NCBI GenBank assembly: GCA_934254585.1
Contig: CAKQLF010000003.1
Span: 1-64,000, forward strand
Reading direction: 5' to 3'
Source of the DNA: an uncultured Alphaproteobacteria bacterium
GTDB lineage: Bacteria > Pseudomonadota > Alphaproteobacteria > RF32 > CAG-239
DNA: 64,000 nucleotides
The notes below the pieces were generated by a model that saw only the letters and a program-made list of their open reading frames with translations, was not told where the DNA came from and did not search any database. Within the stretch, counting starts at the first letter, position 1. Each line of letters starts with the position of its first letter. Shown here one piece after another: positions 33,801 through 41,687 of this stretch. Made by a program: the position numbers and the translations under genes.

Positions 33801-34753
33801 ACACGGACTTTGCTTTCTGCGCCATTGTTTAAACCGTTTGATTTCAAAAATTCGTAAGCAAAACTGCCGACGAATTTGTTGTAAGAATTAATTCCTTTAA
33901 ACAAACGCTTCAAAACAATACTTTTGCGACTGGTTTGCTTTTCACCGCTTTTCATCACGATGATTTCGTCAAACGAGCACTTTTCCGTAGTGGCATCAAG
34001 AACAACGCGGTTCTTGTTTTCAGCATAAACTTTGTCAATGTCGTCCTCTGAAAGCACATTACGCAAAGCATACCCTTTTAGATATACTCGGTATAAGTGT
34101 GAATTTTGGACATTTTTTTCGGCAAAAGTCAGCTCAACGGTATATTCAGTATTAACACGTTTAGACACATAGGCTGCACGGGTTGCGGATTCTACCGGCA
34201 AATTTTTTACGGAAAATAAGCGAACACCTAAAAGGGTGTCGCTGCCGCAAAAATAGCGGTTTTTAGCAAACTGAACGGCAAAAGAGCTGATATTAACCGG
34301 AACACTGACAACTTGACCGTCATTAAGCTCAATAATTACAGTGTCTTTTTCCCAATAAGTGTCATTAGCGTTTTCTGAAACGTTATAATGACGCTTAATA
34401 ATTGAGGATGTAACCTGACTGTTAAGTTGGTCTTCGGTAATGGTGTAATCCGTTTTGGCCACATTGATAAATGCTTCCATTTTCGGATTGCGCTGAAATT
34501 TTACCGAGTCAACATATTTGCCGTCGGAAACTGAATAAATAACCATAGTCGCGCTCATATTGTCATAAGCTTTTTCCGCATATACGGTGTCAAAGTTATG
34601 TGACAAGCTATTTTTCAAAGCGTAACCGTTAACTATTGTGTCCGGCTCGACAGGTTCCAAACTGTAATCAACAACCTCATTTGTGCACGCGGCAAAAGCA
34701 AAAAGCATTGCCAGCGTGGCAAACACGCATAGAAAATGAAATTTACGTACCAT
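30881..34753 (-). CDS. Modular surface lipoprotein, four ~180-residue modules
   Basis: 1290 residues. The signal ends in a lipobox (FAFAAC), so the protein is lipid-anchored. Residues ~25-420 match the N-terminal domain of the lipoprotein at 27563. Four tandem modules follow (~420-1140), each starting GYEFRDAKL-like and ending FG.NT...APG, with internal W(S/T).V.PN.I.(Y/F)(T/S)R(N/D)G. The last 150 residues are almost identical to the partner's C-terminus, even at the DNA level. Codons over much of the gene use AAA and GAA, closer to the host genes, while its start (no ribosome binding site, TTATAGTTATG) stays Bacteroidota-like. Function unknown; adhesion or binding is plausible from the repeats. 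Confidence 0.75.
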   Translation of the reverse strand: MVRKFHFLCVFATLAMLFAFAACTNEVVDYSLEPVEPDTIVNGYALKNSLSHNFDTVYAEKAYDNMSATMVIYSVSDGKYVDSVKFQRNPKMEAFINVAKTDYTITEDQLNSQVTSSIIKRHYNVSENANDTYWEKDTVIIELNDGQVVSVPVNISSFAVQFAKNRYFCGSDTLLGVRLFSVKNLPVESATRAAYVSKRVNTEYTVELTFAEKNVQNSHLYRVYLKGYALRNVLSEDDIDKVYAENKNRVVLDATTEKCSFDEIIVMKSGEKQTSRKSIVLKRLFKGINSYNKFVGSFAYEFLKSNGLNNGAESKVRVENNWTVYGRTNKYSSDISNQIAEELIVTDYTLYHERTTYQDAFLEVVFDFEDIKVSEVSNNVSAAVSDKEGYDKSVFNNAVKASYMTYVHDISEKVNLYKIAKVIAGYEFRDAKLEVFDNKVVASLVYVVEYTDGTEELHTESKEFARSLICTTDWKAKETLTDHQTGDVSVSLQSANSQSDGYWSFVKETRILTTNVQLASSKQVNSWTSVDPNNIIYTRNGRSYKFETIEFKAAHLGDDLSVSNTENAVSTYKYTDNLEVTFGDNTINTTAPGTLEIDGKSVVGYEVRDEKLVVNDNNVVASLTFVTKYLDGTENTETVTKTIPRSLVCTTNWTANEKNANQTTAAPTFSLSKSEVVLDGNWSYMKETRTITAIASLNTSAQENSWTAVVPNSIVFSRNGLTHEFMKLKFDVAYVSAEATLANKNGLSETYTYANKINVLFGENTVSSSAPGKILVQNDKEATDFEFRNGKLTITDNEVTASLIFVTKYNDGTETTENVVKSFPRSTRCYTDWTVNTTNNNPLTSLAESELKNSDKRTDGFWSYDKETYNITTQASFSGLMDTQTNGWEAVVPNSIVYTRNGKSYEFGKIPLSANELNSKVELLSQTETQMVYSYVDNVAISFGDNTVRSSATGKILTAVTIIGYEFRSANLTVFDSNVKAELVFVTKYSNGMEKAETASHIFQRLFSTESNWKTVEANANQNTGSASVSLLSSDSKTDGFWSFVNETRSITTPVTLNASSQNNKWKSVDPNSIAYTRDGQTYKFDMLNFDVQENGANVSVIADDDEATSYGYQDKVNVSFGSNTFSGFAPGTIIVNKPWTPDFPIEWGKFVSATSTVACNENATDWVYTWSLHFEKGTLPVIVDKNASSATINPALFEYDTNAKLNGATFVKGRWINAIASDTQYYMLWCNTNGVAQNSMIYETATMWKWNSGKNSVFTNAFSFSVENDGSVLVIKKNGANFARYKAAK

Positions 34754-35110
34754 ATAACTATAAATGTTTAATTTTGCAAAGATTAGGTTTCAACTCTCAA
34801 ATGTTTTCCATCTAAATGAAAACACCAATAAATCCGCCTTATTGAAGAAACCAATTTAATTCAACGGGCAGAGGTCAAATGTTTTCAGTGAAAACTTTCT
34901 GTTTAACTCGACCAAAGTTATGCAGACATATTTTATCCATACTTAAAAAAGCAGGGCGAAACAAAACGCAAAATTACCAGTGAAAAGATAAGACTGCTAA
35001 ACACTCAAGCGAGCCATCTTTCCTAGAATAATAGGCATAATATAATCCATTGGTAATATCTAATCAGCTGATAATATAGCATAAATTTTATAACTTGGCA
35101 AGAATATAAC
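34754..35110 (-). promoter_or_regulatory. 5' region of the four-module lipoprotein
   Basis: About 360 bases with no gene. On the minus strand TAACTTTG (34913-34920) matches the Bacteroidota -7 box, and GAAAACATTTGAC (34874-34886) is shared with the 5' region of the partner gene. A second GAAAACATTTGA lies ~80 bases closer to the start. Confidence 0.4.
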
Positions 35111-35142
35111 AAAAAAATCCTGCCAAGCAGACAGGATTTTTT
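35111..35142. terminator. Terminator of the 35.2 kb lipoprotein gene
   Basis: AAAAATCCTG/CAGGATTTTT with an eight-base loop, flanked by A and T runs. It can act in both directions; the gene it serves is on the minus strand. Confidence 0.85.
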
Positions 35143-35158
35143 ACAACGTTGTTCAAAA

Positions 35159-36238
35159 TTATTTTGATTTATAATCTCGATAGTCGGTCAGCTCGTTTTT
35201 GTCCGCCGGAGTTTTAGGAGTCGGCTGAATATTCGAGTGTCTAACCGGAAACACTTTTACACCTTCATAATCAACTGCTTCAGCTTCTTCTTTTTTCTTT
35301 TTAGCAATTTGCGCTTTAGCTTTTTCATAAGTTTGCGCAGCGTGATTATATTTTATGATTGTGTCAACATTTGGCGCGGCAGGTTTTGGCGTGGCCTGAC
35401 TTTGCATCGATGCAGCCGTTTGAGTGGCGGCTTGTTTGGTCTGTGTCGCAGCCGGAGTTGCGGAAGGTGTAGAAATTTGTGCTACCGATGGTTGATTTTT
35501 TGTTCCGGATTCTTTTGATTTTTCGTCTTTTTGAACCTTAAAATCTTTCGGGTCAAGAGAAATATCTTCCGGCAAGCGCAACATCATATAGCCGGAACCG
35601 CCGCCAAAGGCCGGACCGGACAGACCGATAGAATAAAAACCTCCGATATAACCATAGTCAAGGTCAATATAGTCAATAGCAAACAAAGTTTTAATCGTAC
35701 TGGTGCCGATAGTTGTCATTTTGCAAGTGTAGCCGTTGTCTTCCATAACCACATTGTTGGCTGTTTTAGCATAAAGCAGAGTTTTGCTCGGTCTGCAGAT
35801 TGGAGTTTGTCCGTTGTAGGAAACGTTCCAGTTTAAAATCAAGTCCAAAGCAGAGGTATTTTTACGACTAATTGAAACATCGGTGATTTTTACGTCATCA
35901 ATATATAAATAAGCAGGCGTAATACCAACGGTAATCGGCATTGAAACATATTCTTCGGTGCAAGCGTGAGTATTGGCATCGGCGGCGCAAATCAAAGCTT
36001 TTTTGCGAGCATTACTGTCAAGCATATGCAACAAGGTGTTATAAACATATTCTTTCGACATTGAAAGTTGAGCCGGAGCGCATTGCTTAGCGCGACAAAC
36101 AATAATTGAAGTCGGCATTTTTATTGTTGGCTGCTGAAACGCAACGGCGGGTGTTGAAGCCGGTTTTTGCTCTTCTACTGTATGACAGCCAGTTAGCGCG
36201 AGGCACACTGCCGATAATATTCCTAATTTTTTTAACAT
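35159..36238 (-). CDS. Lipoprotein of unknown function
   Basis: 359 residues. MLKKLGILSAVCLALTGC is a lipoprotein signal (lipobox LTGC). Residues ~30-235 are a mixed domain with several cysteines (CRAKQCAPA, CAADANTHAC, CRPSK, YTCKM). Residues ~240-300 are a low-complexity Ala/Thr/Gln/Pro linker, followed by a charged tail. No family is recognised. Codon use is host-like, so it is outside the island. It is divergent from the nuclease gene. Confidence 0.75.
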   Translation of the reverse strand: MLKKLGILSAVCLALTGCHTVEEQKPASTPAVAFQQPTIKMPTSIIVCRAKQCAPAQLSMSKEYVYNTLLHMLDSNARKKALICAADANTHACTEEYVSMPITVGITPAYLYIDDVKITDVSISRKNTSALDLILNWNVSYNGQTPICRPSKTLLYAKTANNVVMEDNGYTCKMTTIGTSTIKTLFAIDYIDLDYGYIGGFYSIGLSGPAFGGGSGYMMLRLPEDISLDPKDFKVQKDEKSKESGTKNQPSVAQISTPSATPAATQTKQAATQTAASMQSQATPKPAAPNVDTIIKYNHAAQTYEKAKAQIAKKKKEEAEAVDYEGVKVFPVRHSNIQPTPKTPADKNELTDYRDYKSK

Positions 36239-36366
36239 ATTGGTACCTTATAAATAAAATTAGTTATAAATCTTTAGGCTAATTTAACAAGATTATATGA
36301 AAGAAAAGTAAACAAATTGGGGTTGCCTAAAAAAAATAATGTTTTATGATAATTAAGGAGGTTTTT

Positions 36367-36924
36367 ATGCGTTTGATATTTTTACTTATTTTGCTTATGA
36401 TGCAAAGCTTTGCCGTGAATGCGGAACTTTATGCGGTTGATGGCGATTCGCTAGAAGGCGAGGGAAGACGTATTCGATTGGAGGGTATTGACGCGCCGGA
36501 ATATAAGCAATACTGCTTTGATGAAAACAAACAAGAATATATGTGTGGTCAGGATTCGCTGAAATATTTGCAAGATTTGATGGCGAATAAAAAAATTCAT
36601 TGTCGGTGTGAACCTGAACTTGATAGATATAAACGCGAGCTATGTGTTTGTTTTGCCGATGATTTGGAACTTAATAGACAGATGGTCGCGGCAGGGCTGG
36701 CCGTGAGTTATTTAAGCCAAAATTATAAGGCGGAAGAAAAACAGGCGCAAGCGCAAAAACTTGGAATATGGCGGGGAAAATTTATGCGTCCGGCACTATA
36801 TCGAGCTTTGAATCGCGAAAAAGAGAAAAAGTGGTGCAAAGACAATCCGGAGGAATGTAAGCTTAAAAAGAAAGAACAGGCAAAGTACAGAAAAAAATTA
36901 AGTAAGAAAAAGAGTTTTTATTGA
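36367..36924 (+). CDS. Secreted thermonuclease-family (SNase-like) protein
   Basis: 185 residues from ATG 36367, chosen for AAGGAGG 6 bases upstream. A signal peptide (MRLIFLLILLMMQSFAVNA) is followed by a staphylococcal-nuclease-like OB fold: VDGDSLE binds calcium, RRIRLEGIDAPE holds the first catalytic Arg and Glu, and ELDRYKRELC the second Arg. The basic tail is lysine-rich. It probably cleaves DNA or RNA in the periplasm or outside. The 3' flank leads into a 185-bp repeat element. Confidence 0.88.
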   Translation: MRLIFLLILLMMQSFAVNAELYAVDGDSLEGEGRRIRLEGIDAPEYKQYCFDENKQEYMCGQDSLKYLQDLMANKKIHCRCEPELDRYKRELCVCFADDLELNRQMVAAGLAVSYLSQNYKAEEKQAQAQKLGIWRGKFMRPALYRALNREKEKKWCKDNPEECKLKKKEQAKYRKKLSKKKSFY

Positions 36925-36957
36925 ATTTAGATTAAAAATCAAAAGGTTATCGGGCGG

Positions 36958-37142
36958 TTTAAAGTCCATTTTAAACCACCGTTTTTTTTGGACTCTTTTT
37001 TACTGTGTTTTTGAGTATAGAAAAAATGTGCAAACATTGCAATAACTTTTTATATTTTCAACATTTTTTCGGGTTTGGAGATTTTTTTGATTTTCCATTT
37101 TTGAGAGTCCGTTTTAAACGGTGGTTTAAATTGGACTTTAAA
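36958..37142. repeat. 185-bp element with ~39-bp terminal inverted repeats, copy 2
   Basis: Same length and ends as 14178-14362. The left arm (TTTAAAGTCC..TTTAAACCACCGTT..GGACTCT) matches the reverse complement of the right arm even better than in copy 1. Sequence left of the boundary differs between copies; to the right, similarity continues into the pilin gene. The left arm plus T6 again looks like a terminator. Confidence 0.65.
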
Positions 37143-37168
37143 AGAAGAAAAAATAAAGGAGAATCAAA

Positions 37169-38137
37169 GTGTTAGAAAATGGCAAAATGGGGCTTTTAAG
37201 ACGGGTTTTTGAGGCAATTTTTGGGCACAATGTCATTAATCGGCATTTTTTCAAGGTCATTAGTGTTTTTTTGGGTACTATTCGCGGGCATAGACCCGCG
37301 AATCTAGATTCACGGGGCAGACTGTTCGTCACGCCCGTGGATGACAATAATGTGGAGTGCGTCACGTCCGGTGATGACGGGTGCCGGTGGCGGTTATTCA
37401 GTTGTTGCAAGTTGTTTAATTACCCCTCACCCGCAGACAAGTCTGCGACCTCTCCCGCACGGGGCGAGGTTACCAGATTGCTTCGCTGTGCTCGCAATGA
37501 CATTTGTTGTTCAGGTCGATCTATGATTGAAATGCTCGGCGTTCTGGCTATCATCGGTGTTTTGAGTGTCGGCGGCATTGCCGGCTATTCCAAAGCAATG
37601 GAAAAGTGGAAAATCAACAAATCTATTAGTGAATATAATTTAATTATTTTCAGCTTATTAGAACATCTGGATCGTTTTAAAAATTTAAGTTCTGATAAAA
37701 ATTGGTCATTAGTAAGTTTATTAGACTATATGCAGCAATCCGGTTTGGTTACTCCAGAATGGCAGCCTATATCCGAAAGAGAATTTAATGATCCGTATGG
37801 CAATACCATTGCTTTTTTCTCACGCCATAATAACTTGGTTATAGATTTAACCATTGGCGGATTATTGTTTTCTGATGAAAATATAACTTCACCATCATTT
37901 TCGGCTGAAATGTGTAAAGAATATTTTTCTAATACAGTAATTCCTCTGCAAAGTTCATTACTTTTTGCACGTTTGTATATGCTGACAGGCAATTCGTCAA
38001 CTTCAACATATTTTTATGGTAATTCAATTTGCAATAATCGTACTAATTGTTTAAAAACGATGACTTTAAATGATATCAATACTCTCTGTAACAGTTGCAC
38101 GAAAGATAGTGCTTGTGTAATTAATTTGGAGTTTTAA
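37169..38137 (+). CDS. Type IV pilin-like protein with 116-residue repeat-rich leader (pilin gene 4)
   Basis: 322 residues, GTG start with AAAGGAGA upstream. The processing site is at residues 116-117 (G|RSMIEML), followed by a hydrophobic helix (GVLAIIGVLSVGGIAGYSKA) identical to that of pilin gene 1. The C-terminal cysteine pattern (C-x5-C-L-K-T-M-T...C-x2-C-x5-C) is also shared with gene 1. The leader starts like pilin gene 3 (NVINRHF, IRG.RPANL), then holds other repeats (PSPADKSATSPARGEV, LLRCARND) that are translations of dispersed genomic repeats. It converges on pilin gene 5, with 36 bases between stops. Confidence 0.7.
   Translation: MLENGKMGLLRRVFEAIFGHNVINRHFFKVISVFLGTIRGHRPANLDSRGRLFVTPVDDNNVECVTSGDDGCRWRLFSCCKLFNYPSPADKSATSPARGEVTRLLRCARNDICCSGRSMIEMLGVLAIIGVLSVGGIAGYSKAMEKWKINKSISEYNLIIFSLLEHLDRFKNLSSDKNWSLVSLLDYMQQSGLVTPEWQPISEREFNDPYGNTIAFFSRHNNLVIDLTIGGLLFSDENITSPSFSAEMCKEYFSNTVIPLQSSLLFARLYMLTGNSSTSTYFYGNSICNNRTNCLKTMTLNDINTLCNSCTKDSACVINLEF
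37280..37499 (+). repeat. In-frame palindromic repeats in the leader of pilin gene 4
   Basis: ATTCGCGGG/CCCGCGAAT (37280-37303), CGCAGAC/GTCTGCG (37432-37447) within a CCCCTCACC...GGGGCGAGGT unit, and ATTGC..GCAAT (37477-37498) lie in the coding frame before the cleavage site. The first is shared with pilin genes 2 and 3. Confidence 0.7.
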
Positions 38138-38173
38138 TTTTGCGACAAAAACAGGCTGTTAATTTTGTATGCT

Positions 38174-38830
38174 TTAATCATATTTCAAACCAATGTTAAA
38201 ATGAGCCAAACCTGTTTCGGTAAATACCATTTTACATTTTTGCCGCATTTCGGTTATTGAAGCTTTTTTCAAATCTTTTCCTGAATACAAATGGGTGATT
38301 GTGTCACCAGCGGGTGAAGTTGATGTTGAATCCGTTTTAAAAAAATCTACGCCTGACAATTCATCTGCTACTTCTTTAGCTGCCTGTAACAAATTATTGC
38401 AAAAATTTTCTTCCGATAAATTTAAACTTTTTCCGCCTTGATTAAATAAAAAATAAATAGTATAAGCATTTCGTTGATAGGTATTACCTGTTATGTCTGT
38501 CGATGTTCTTAAACCATAAGCTAAATAGCTCCAAAATCCGGACTTGGTATAAATAGTTCCGTGTTTATATTCAACACCTTCAGGAATATTTCCTAAACCG
38601 GCAAGAACTGAGGTGACATTTTGATAAGGGATTGTTTGATGGTTGAAGCGTAATTTTAAGTCAATAGCTCCGTGCAATAATTCGGTAATTAAATTTTTTT
38701 GAATGTTAGATTCCCACATCAGCATTGCTTTAGAATAGCCGGCAATACCGCCAACAGAAAGAACGGCGATGATGGCCAGAACTCCGAGCATTTCTATCAT
38801 ACTTCGGCCATGTTCAAAATTCTTATACAT
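38174..38830 (-). CDS. Type IV pilin-like protein, short leader (pilin gene 5)
   Basis: 218 residues from ATG 38830, with GGAG 8-11 bases upstream. The leader is MYKNFEHG and cleavage would leave RSMIEMLGVLAIIAVLSVGG, with Glu at +5. The AIIAVL variant is shared with pilin gene 3. The soluble domain has only two cysteines and ends FNIGLKYD, unlike the cysteine-rich C-termini of its relatives. It is preceded by the same long-stem leader element as pilin gene 2. It converges on pilin gene 4. Confidence 0.78.
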   Translation of the reverse strand: MYKNFEHGRSMIEMLGVLAIIAVLSVGGIAGYSKAMLMWESNIQKNLITELLHGAIDLKLRFNHQTIPYQNVTSVLAGLGNIPEGVEYKHGTIYTKSGFWSYLAYGLRTSTDITGNTYQRNAYTIYFLFNQGGKSLNLSEENFCNNLLQAAKEVADELSGVDFFKTDSTSTSPAGDTITHLYSGKDLKKASITEMRQKCKMVFTETGLAHFNIGLKYD

Positions 38831-38856
38831 ATTTCTAACTCCGTAAATTGTTACAT

Positions 38857-39061
38857 AAAACAAAACCCGCTTTTAGGCGGGCGGATGTTCAGAAACCGTA
38901 GAATAAAGACAAACACGGCTCGGCTTATTAAGCTCGCAGCCCTATTCAGCCGACATCCGTCCGATGAACAGAAATCGGCATAACAAATTTAAGTCGTTTA
39001 TGCTCAACGACTGTCTTTATTCTAAAGGGTTTCTGACGCCCTAAGAGCACTATTGTGCTTT
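38857..39061 (-). promoter_or_regulatory. Long-stem structured leader, copy B, before pilin gene 5
   Basis: In plus-strand terms TCAGAAACC-TAGAATAAAGAC (38889-38910) pairs with GTCTTTATTCTA..GGTTTCTGA (39013-39036), a 21-bp long-range stem. Inside are AGTCGTT/AACGACT and other hairpins. On the minus strand it ends in terminator CCCGC/GCGGG plus T run, 27 bases before the pilin ATG. Copy A (7123-7320) shares AGGGCGTC, GCCGATTTC, ACGGATGTCGGCTGAATA and AACATCCGCCCGCC but has different stem bases that also pair. Confidence 0.62.
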
Positions 39062-39112
39062 CAATAAATATATTACTGGTAAACAAATGTGTTGTAAAGA
39101 TATTTTATACAC

Positions 39113-39146
39113 AAAAAGACAGCTCATATCCGAGCTGTCTTTTTTG
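39113..39146. terminator. Terminator of secDF
   Basis: AAGACAGCTC/GAGCTGTCTT with a six-base loop and A and T runs on both sides. It lies 21 bases after the secF stop. Confidence 0.85.
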
Positions 39147-39166
39147 CGTGATAATGCAAAGTTAAT

Positions 39167-40105
39167 TTATTGCACATTTCCAAATGGATTAATTTCTTTT
39201 TCATCAGGAGTTGCGCGCAAATCAAACATATTGATAACCGGCACGCAAATAAAAATAGATGAGAAAGTTCCGATAATTACACCTGCTGTAATCACAAAAG
39301 CAAAGCTTCGTAAAGCGTCGCCGCCGAATATCAGCAATGCCAAAGAGGCTAAAAAGGTGGTAACACCGGTCAAAATTGTCCGAGAAAATATGTCATTAAC
39401 ACTTTTGTTTAACAATTCATATTGCGGCATTTTTTTATACTTTTGCAGATTTTCACGCACACGGTCATAAGTTACAACTGTGTCGTTTACAGAATAACCG
39501 GCCAAAGTTAAAATGGCGGCAATGGTGGTCAAGCTAAAATCCAAATGGAAGATAGAAACCAAACCAACCGTAATAAACAAATCGTGGAACAATCCAACCA
39601 ACGCGCCAACGGCAAATTTCCATTCAAAGCGGAACCAAATATACAAACTGATGGCTAACATCGCAAACACCGAAGCCAACACACCTGAAAGTTTTAGTTC
39701 ATCACCAACTTGCGGACCAACCGATTCGATTCTTTCAAAAGTGAAATCATCTTCCAACATTTTCTTTATTTGTTGCACGGCAACACGTTGGCTTTCTTCA
39801 TCGGCATTGTTTGCTTGGGCTCTAATCATCAGCTCATCTTTAGAATCACCGAACGACTGCAGATTTAGCTCGTCAAGCTTTAAGGTATCTAACTCCTCGC
39901 GAACTTTATCCACATCAACCGGACCATTTTTGCTTTTAACTTCAATAAGCACACCGCCGGAAAAATCAATTCCGTAGTTAAAGCCCCGAACGGCAATACT
40001 GGCAACAGAAAGCACAATCAGCAACGCTGTAAAGGCGTAAGCCCATTTGCGGAATCCCAAAAAGTCAATACTTGTATCTTTAATAATCCAACTAAATATT
40101 TTCAT
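39167..40105 (-). CDS. secF: Protein translocase subunit SecF
   Basis: 312 residues with six transmembrane segments. It starts with the FLGFRKWAYAFTALLIV helix followed by the family motif GIDFSGG, a periplasmic domain, then the RND-type membrane bundle (SVNDTVVTYDRVREN). SecF works with SecD to pull secreted proteins across the membrane using proton-motive force. It follows secD by 19 bases. Confidence 0.97.
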   Translation of the reverse strand: MKIFSWIIKDTSIDFLGFRKWAYAFTALLIVLSVASIAVRGFNYGIDFSGGVLIEVKSKNGPVDVDKVREELDTLKLDELNLQSFGDSKDELMIRAQANNADEESQRVAVQQIKKMLEDDFTFERIESVGPQVGDELKLSGVLASVFAMLAISLYIWFRFEWKFAVGALVGLFHDLFITVGLVSIFHLDFSLTTIAAILTLAGYSVNDTVVTYDRVRENLQKYKKMPQYELLNKSVNDIFSRTILTGVTTFLASLALLIFGGDALRSFAFVITAGVIIGTFSSIFICVPVINMFDLRATPDEKEINPFGNVQ

Positions 40106-40124
40106 TTTTCTTATCCTTTATTAC

Positions 40125-41675
40125 TCATAGTGGAAGTTTAGTCGGTTTAAATTTAGCCATCCACGCTTCGACCAATAAACGGCTAACCGTAACAGAGGTA
40201 AACATAGAGGTAATAATACCGATAATCAAAGTTACGGCAAACCCTCTAACCGGACCGCTGCCGAAATAGAACAGCACAAAACCTGCAACCATTGTGGTTA
40301 AGTTAGAATCGACAATAGTGCGATAAGCTTCGGTAAAGCCTAATGTAATTGCATCACGAATCGAGCGACCTTTGTTTACTTCTTCACGCATACGCTCAAA
40401 AATCAAGATGTTTGCATCAACGGCCATACCCATTGTCAAAATGATACCGGCAATACCAGGCAAGGTTAAGGTTGTGCCAATAAAGCTCATAATACCAAGC
40501 ATTAAAACAATGTTCAGCAAAACGGTAATATCTACCATAACGCCAAACAAGCCATAGGCCAAAACCATAAATATAACAACCGCAAGCAAACCAACCACCG
40601 ACGCAACAACGCCATCGTGAATGGAATCTGCGCCCAAGCCTGCGCCGACAGTTCTTTCTTCAATCACCTCAAGCGGAGCCGGCAAAGCACCGGAACGTAG
40701 CAATAAAGCCAAGTCATTAGCGGTTTTAGTGGTGAAGTTTCCTGTAATAATTCCGCTTCCACCGGTGATAGGTCCCTGAATATTCGGTGCGGAAATAACC
40801 TCATTATCCAAAACAATTGCCAATCTTTCATTAATATGATTGCTGGTCACTTCACCGAACTGGCGGCCGCCCATTGTATTAAAGCGAAAACTTACAACCG
40901 GCATACCATCGGCAAACGAAACGCGGGCGTCAGTCAAATTTTCACCGCCGACAACCGGTTTTTTGATAACAACATATTGTTCACCTTCCGAACCATTCAT
41001 AATTCGAGAAGTTTTGCTGATTTTACCGCGTTTTGCTTGCGCCACACTGGTTGTTTCATCAACTAAATGGAACGACATTTTAGCGGTTTTACCCAAAAGA
41101 ATTTTCACACTTTCCGGATTTTGCACCCCCGGAAGTTGTACCAAAATACGATCTGAACCTTGCCCTTGAATTATCGGCTCTTTTGTTCCCAGTTCATCAA
41201 TACGGCGACGCACAATGCTTATTGATTGGTCAATAACCCGATATTGAATGGCGGTAATGGCTTGTTTGCTGTAGGTAATTGTTACAACGCCTTCACCGTT
41301 TTCACTTTCAGAAACCTCGAGTCCTTCATCAAGTTTGCGAAAAGCTTCTTTTGCTTTGTCGCGGGCAGAAAAATCGGCAATTTTAACCACAACGCCTTTT
41401 TCCGAAGATTTCAAATCTTGATAACGAATTTTATGGTCGCGCAAAGATTTACGAACGGAATCTTCCAACGTTCCCATTTTATCTTTCATTACTTCATTCA
41501 TTTTTACTTGCAATAACAAACTGGATCCGCCTTGCAAATCCAATCCCAAGCTGACCGGCTGCCACCATTTAGGCAAATTTTGCTGATTTGAAACAATGTT
41601 CGGAATCGCAAAAAATACCCCGACAAGGCAAATACCGATGATAATTAAAATTCTTTGCAGAGATAACTTATACAT
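40125..41675 (-). CDS. secD: Protein translocase subunit SecD
   Basis: 516 residues. The N-terminal helix is followed by LGLDLQGGSSLLLQV, the large periplasmic domain including RIDELGTKEP, and a C-terminal six-helix bundle with GMAVDANILIFERMREE. It forms the accessory SecDF-YajC complex of the Sec translocon. Lies between yajC and secF on one transcript. Confidence 0.98.
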   Translation of the reverse strand: MYKLSLQRILIIIGICLVGVFFAIPNIVSNQQNLPKWWQPVSLGLDLQGGSSLLLQVKMNEVMKDKMGTLEDSVRKSLRDHKIRYQDLKSSEKGVVVKIADFSARDKAKEAFRKLDEGLEVSESENGEGVVTITYSKQAITAIQYRVIDQSISIVRRRIDELGTKEPIIQGQGSDRILVQLPGVQNPESVKILLGKTAKMSFHLVDETTSVAQAKRGKISKTSRIMNGSEGEQYVVIKKPVVGGENLTDARVSFADGMPVVSFRFNTMGGRQFGEVTSNHINERLAIVLDNEVISAPNIQGPITGGSGIITGNFTTKTANDLALLLRSGALPAPLEVIEERTVGAGLGADSIHDGVVASVVGLLAVVIFMVLAYGLFGVMVDITVLLNIVLMLGIMSFIGTTLTLPGIAGIILTMGMAVDANILIFERMREEVNKGRSIRDAITLGFTEAYRTIVDSNLTTMVAGFVLFYFGSGPVRGFAVTLIIGIITSMFTSVTVSRLLVEAWMAKFKPTKLPL

Positions 41676-41687
41676 CTGTTTTTCCTT

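Noticed and set aside
37381..37500. CRISPR array in the leader of pilin gene 4
   Set aside because: The palindromes differ from each other and lack regular direct repeats with unique spacers.
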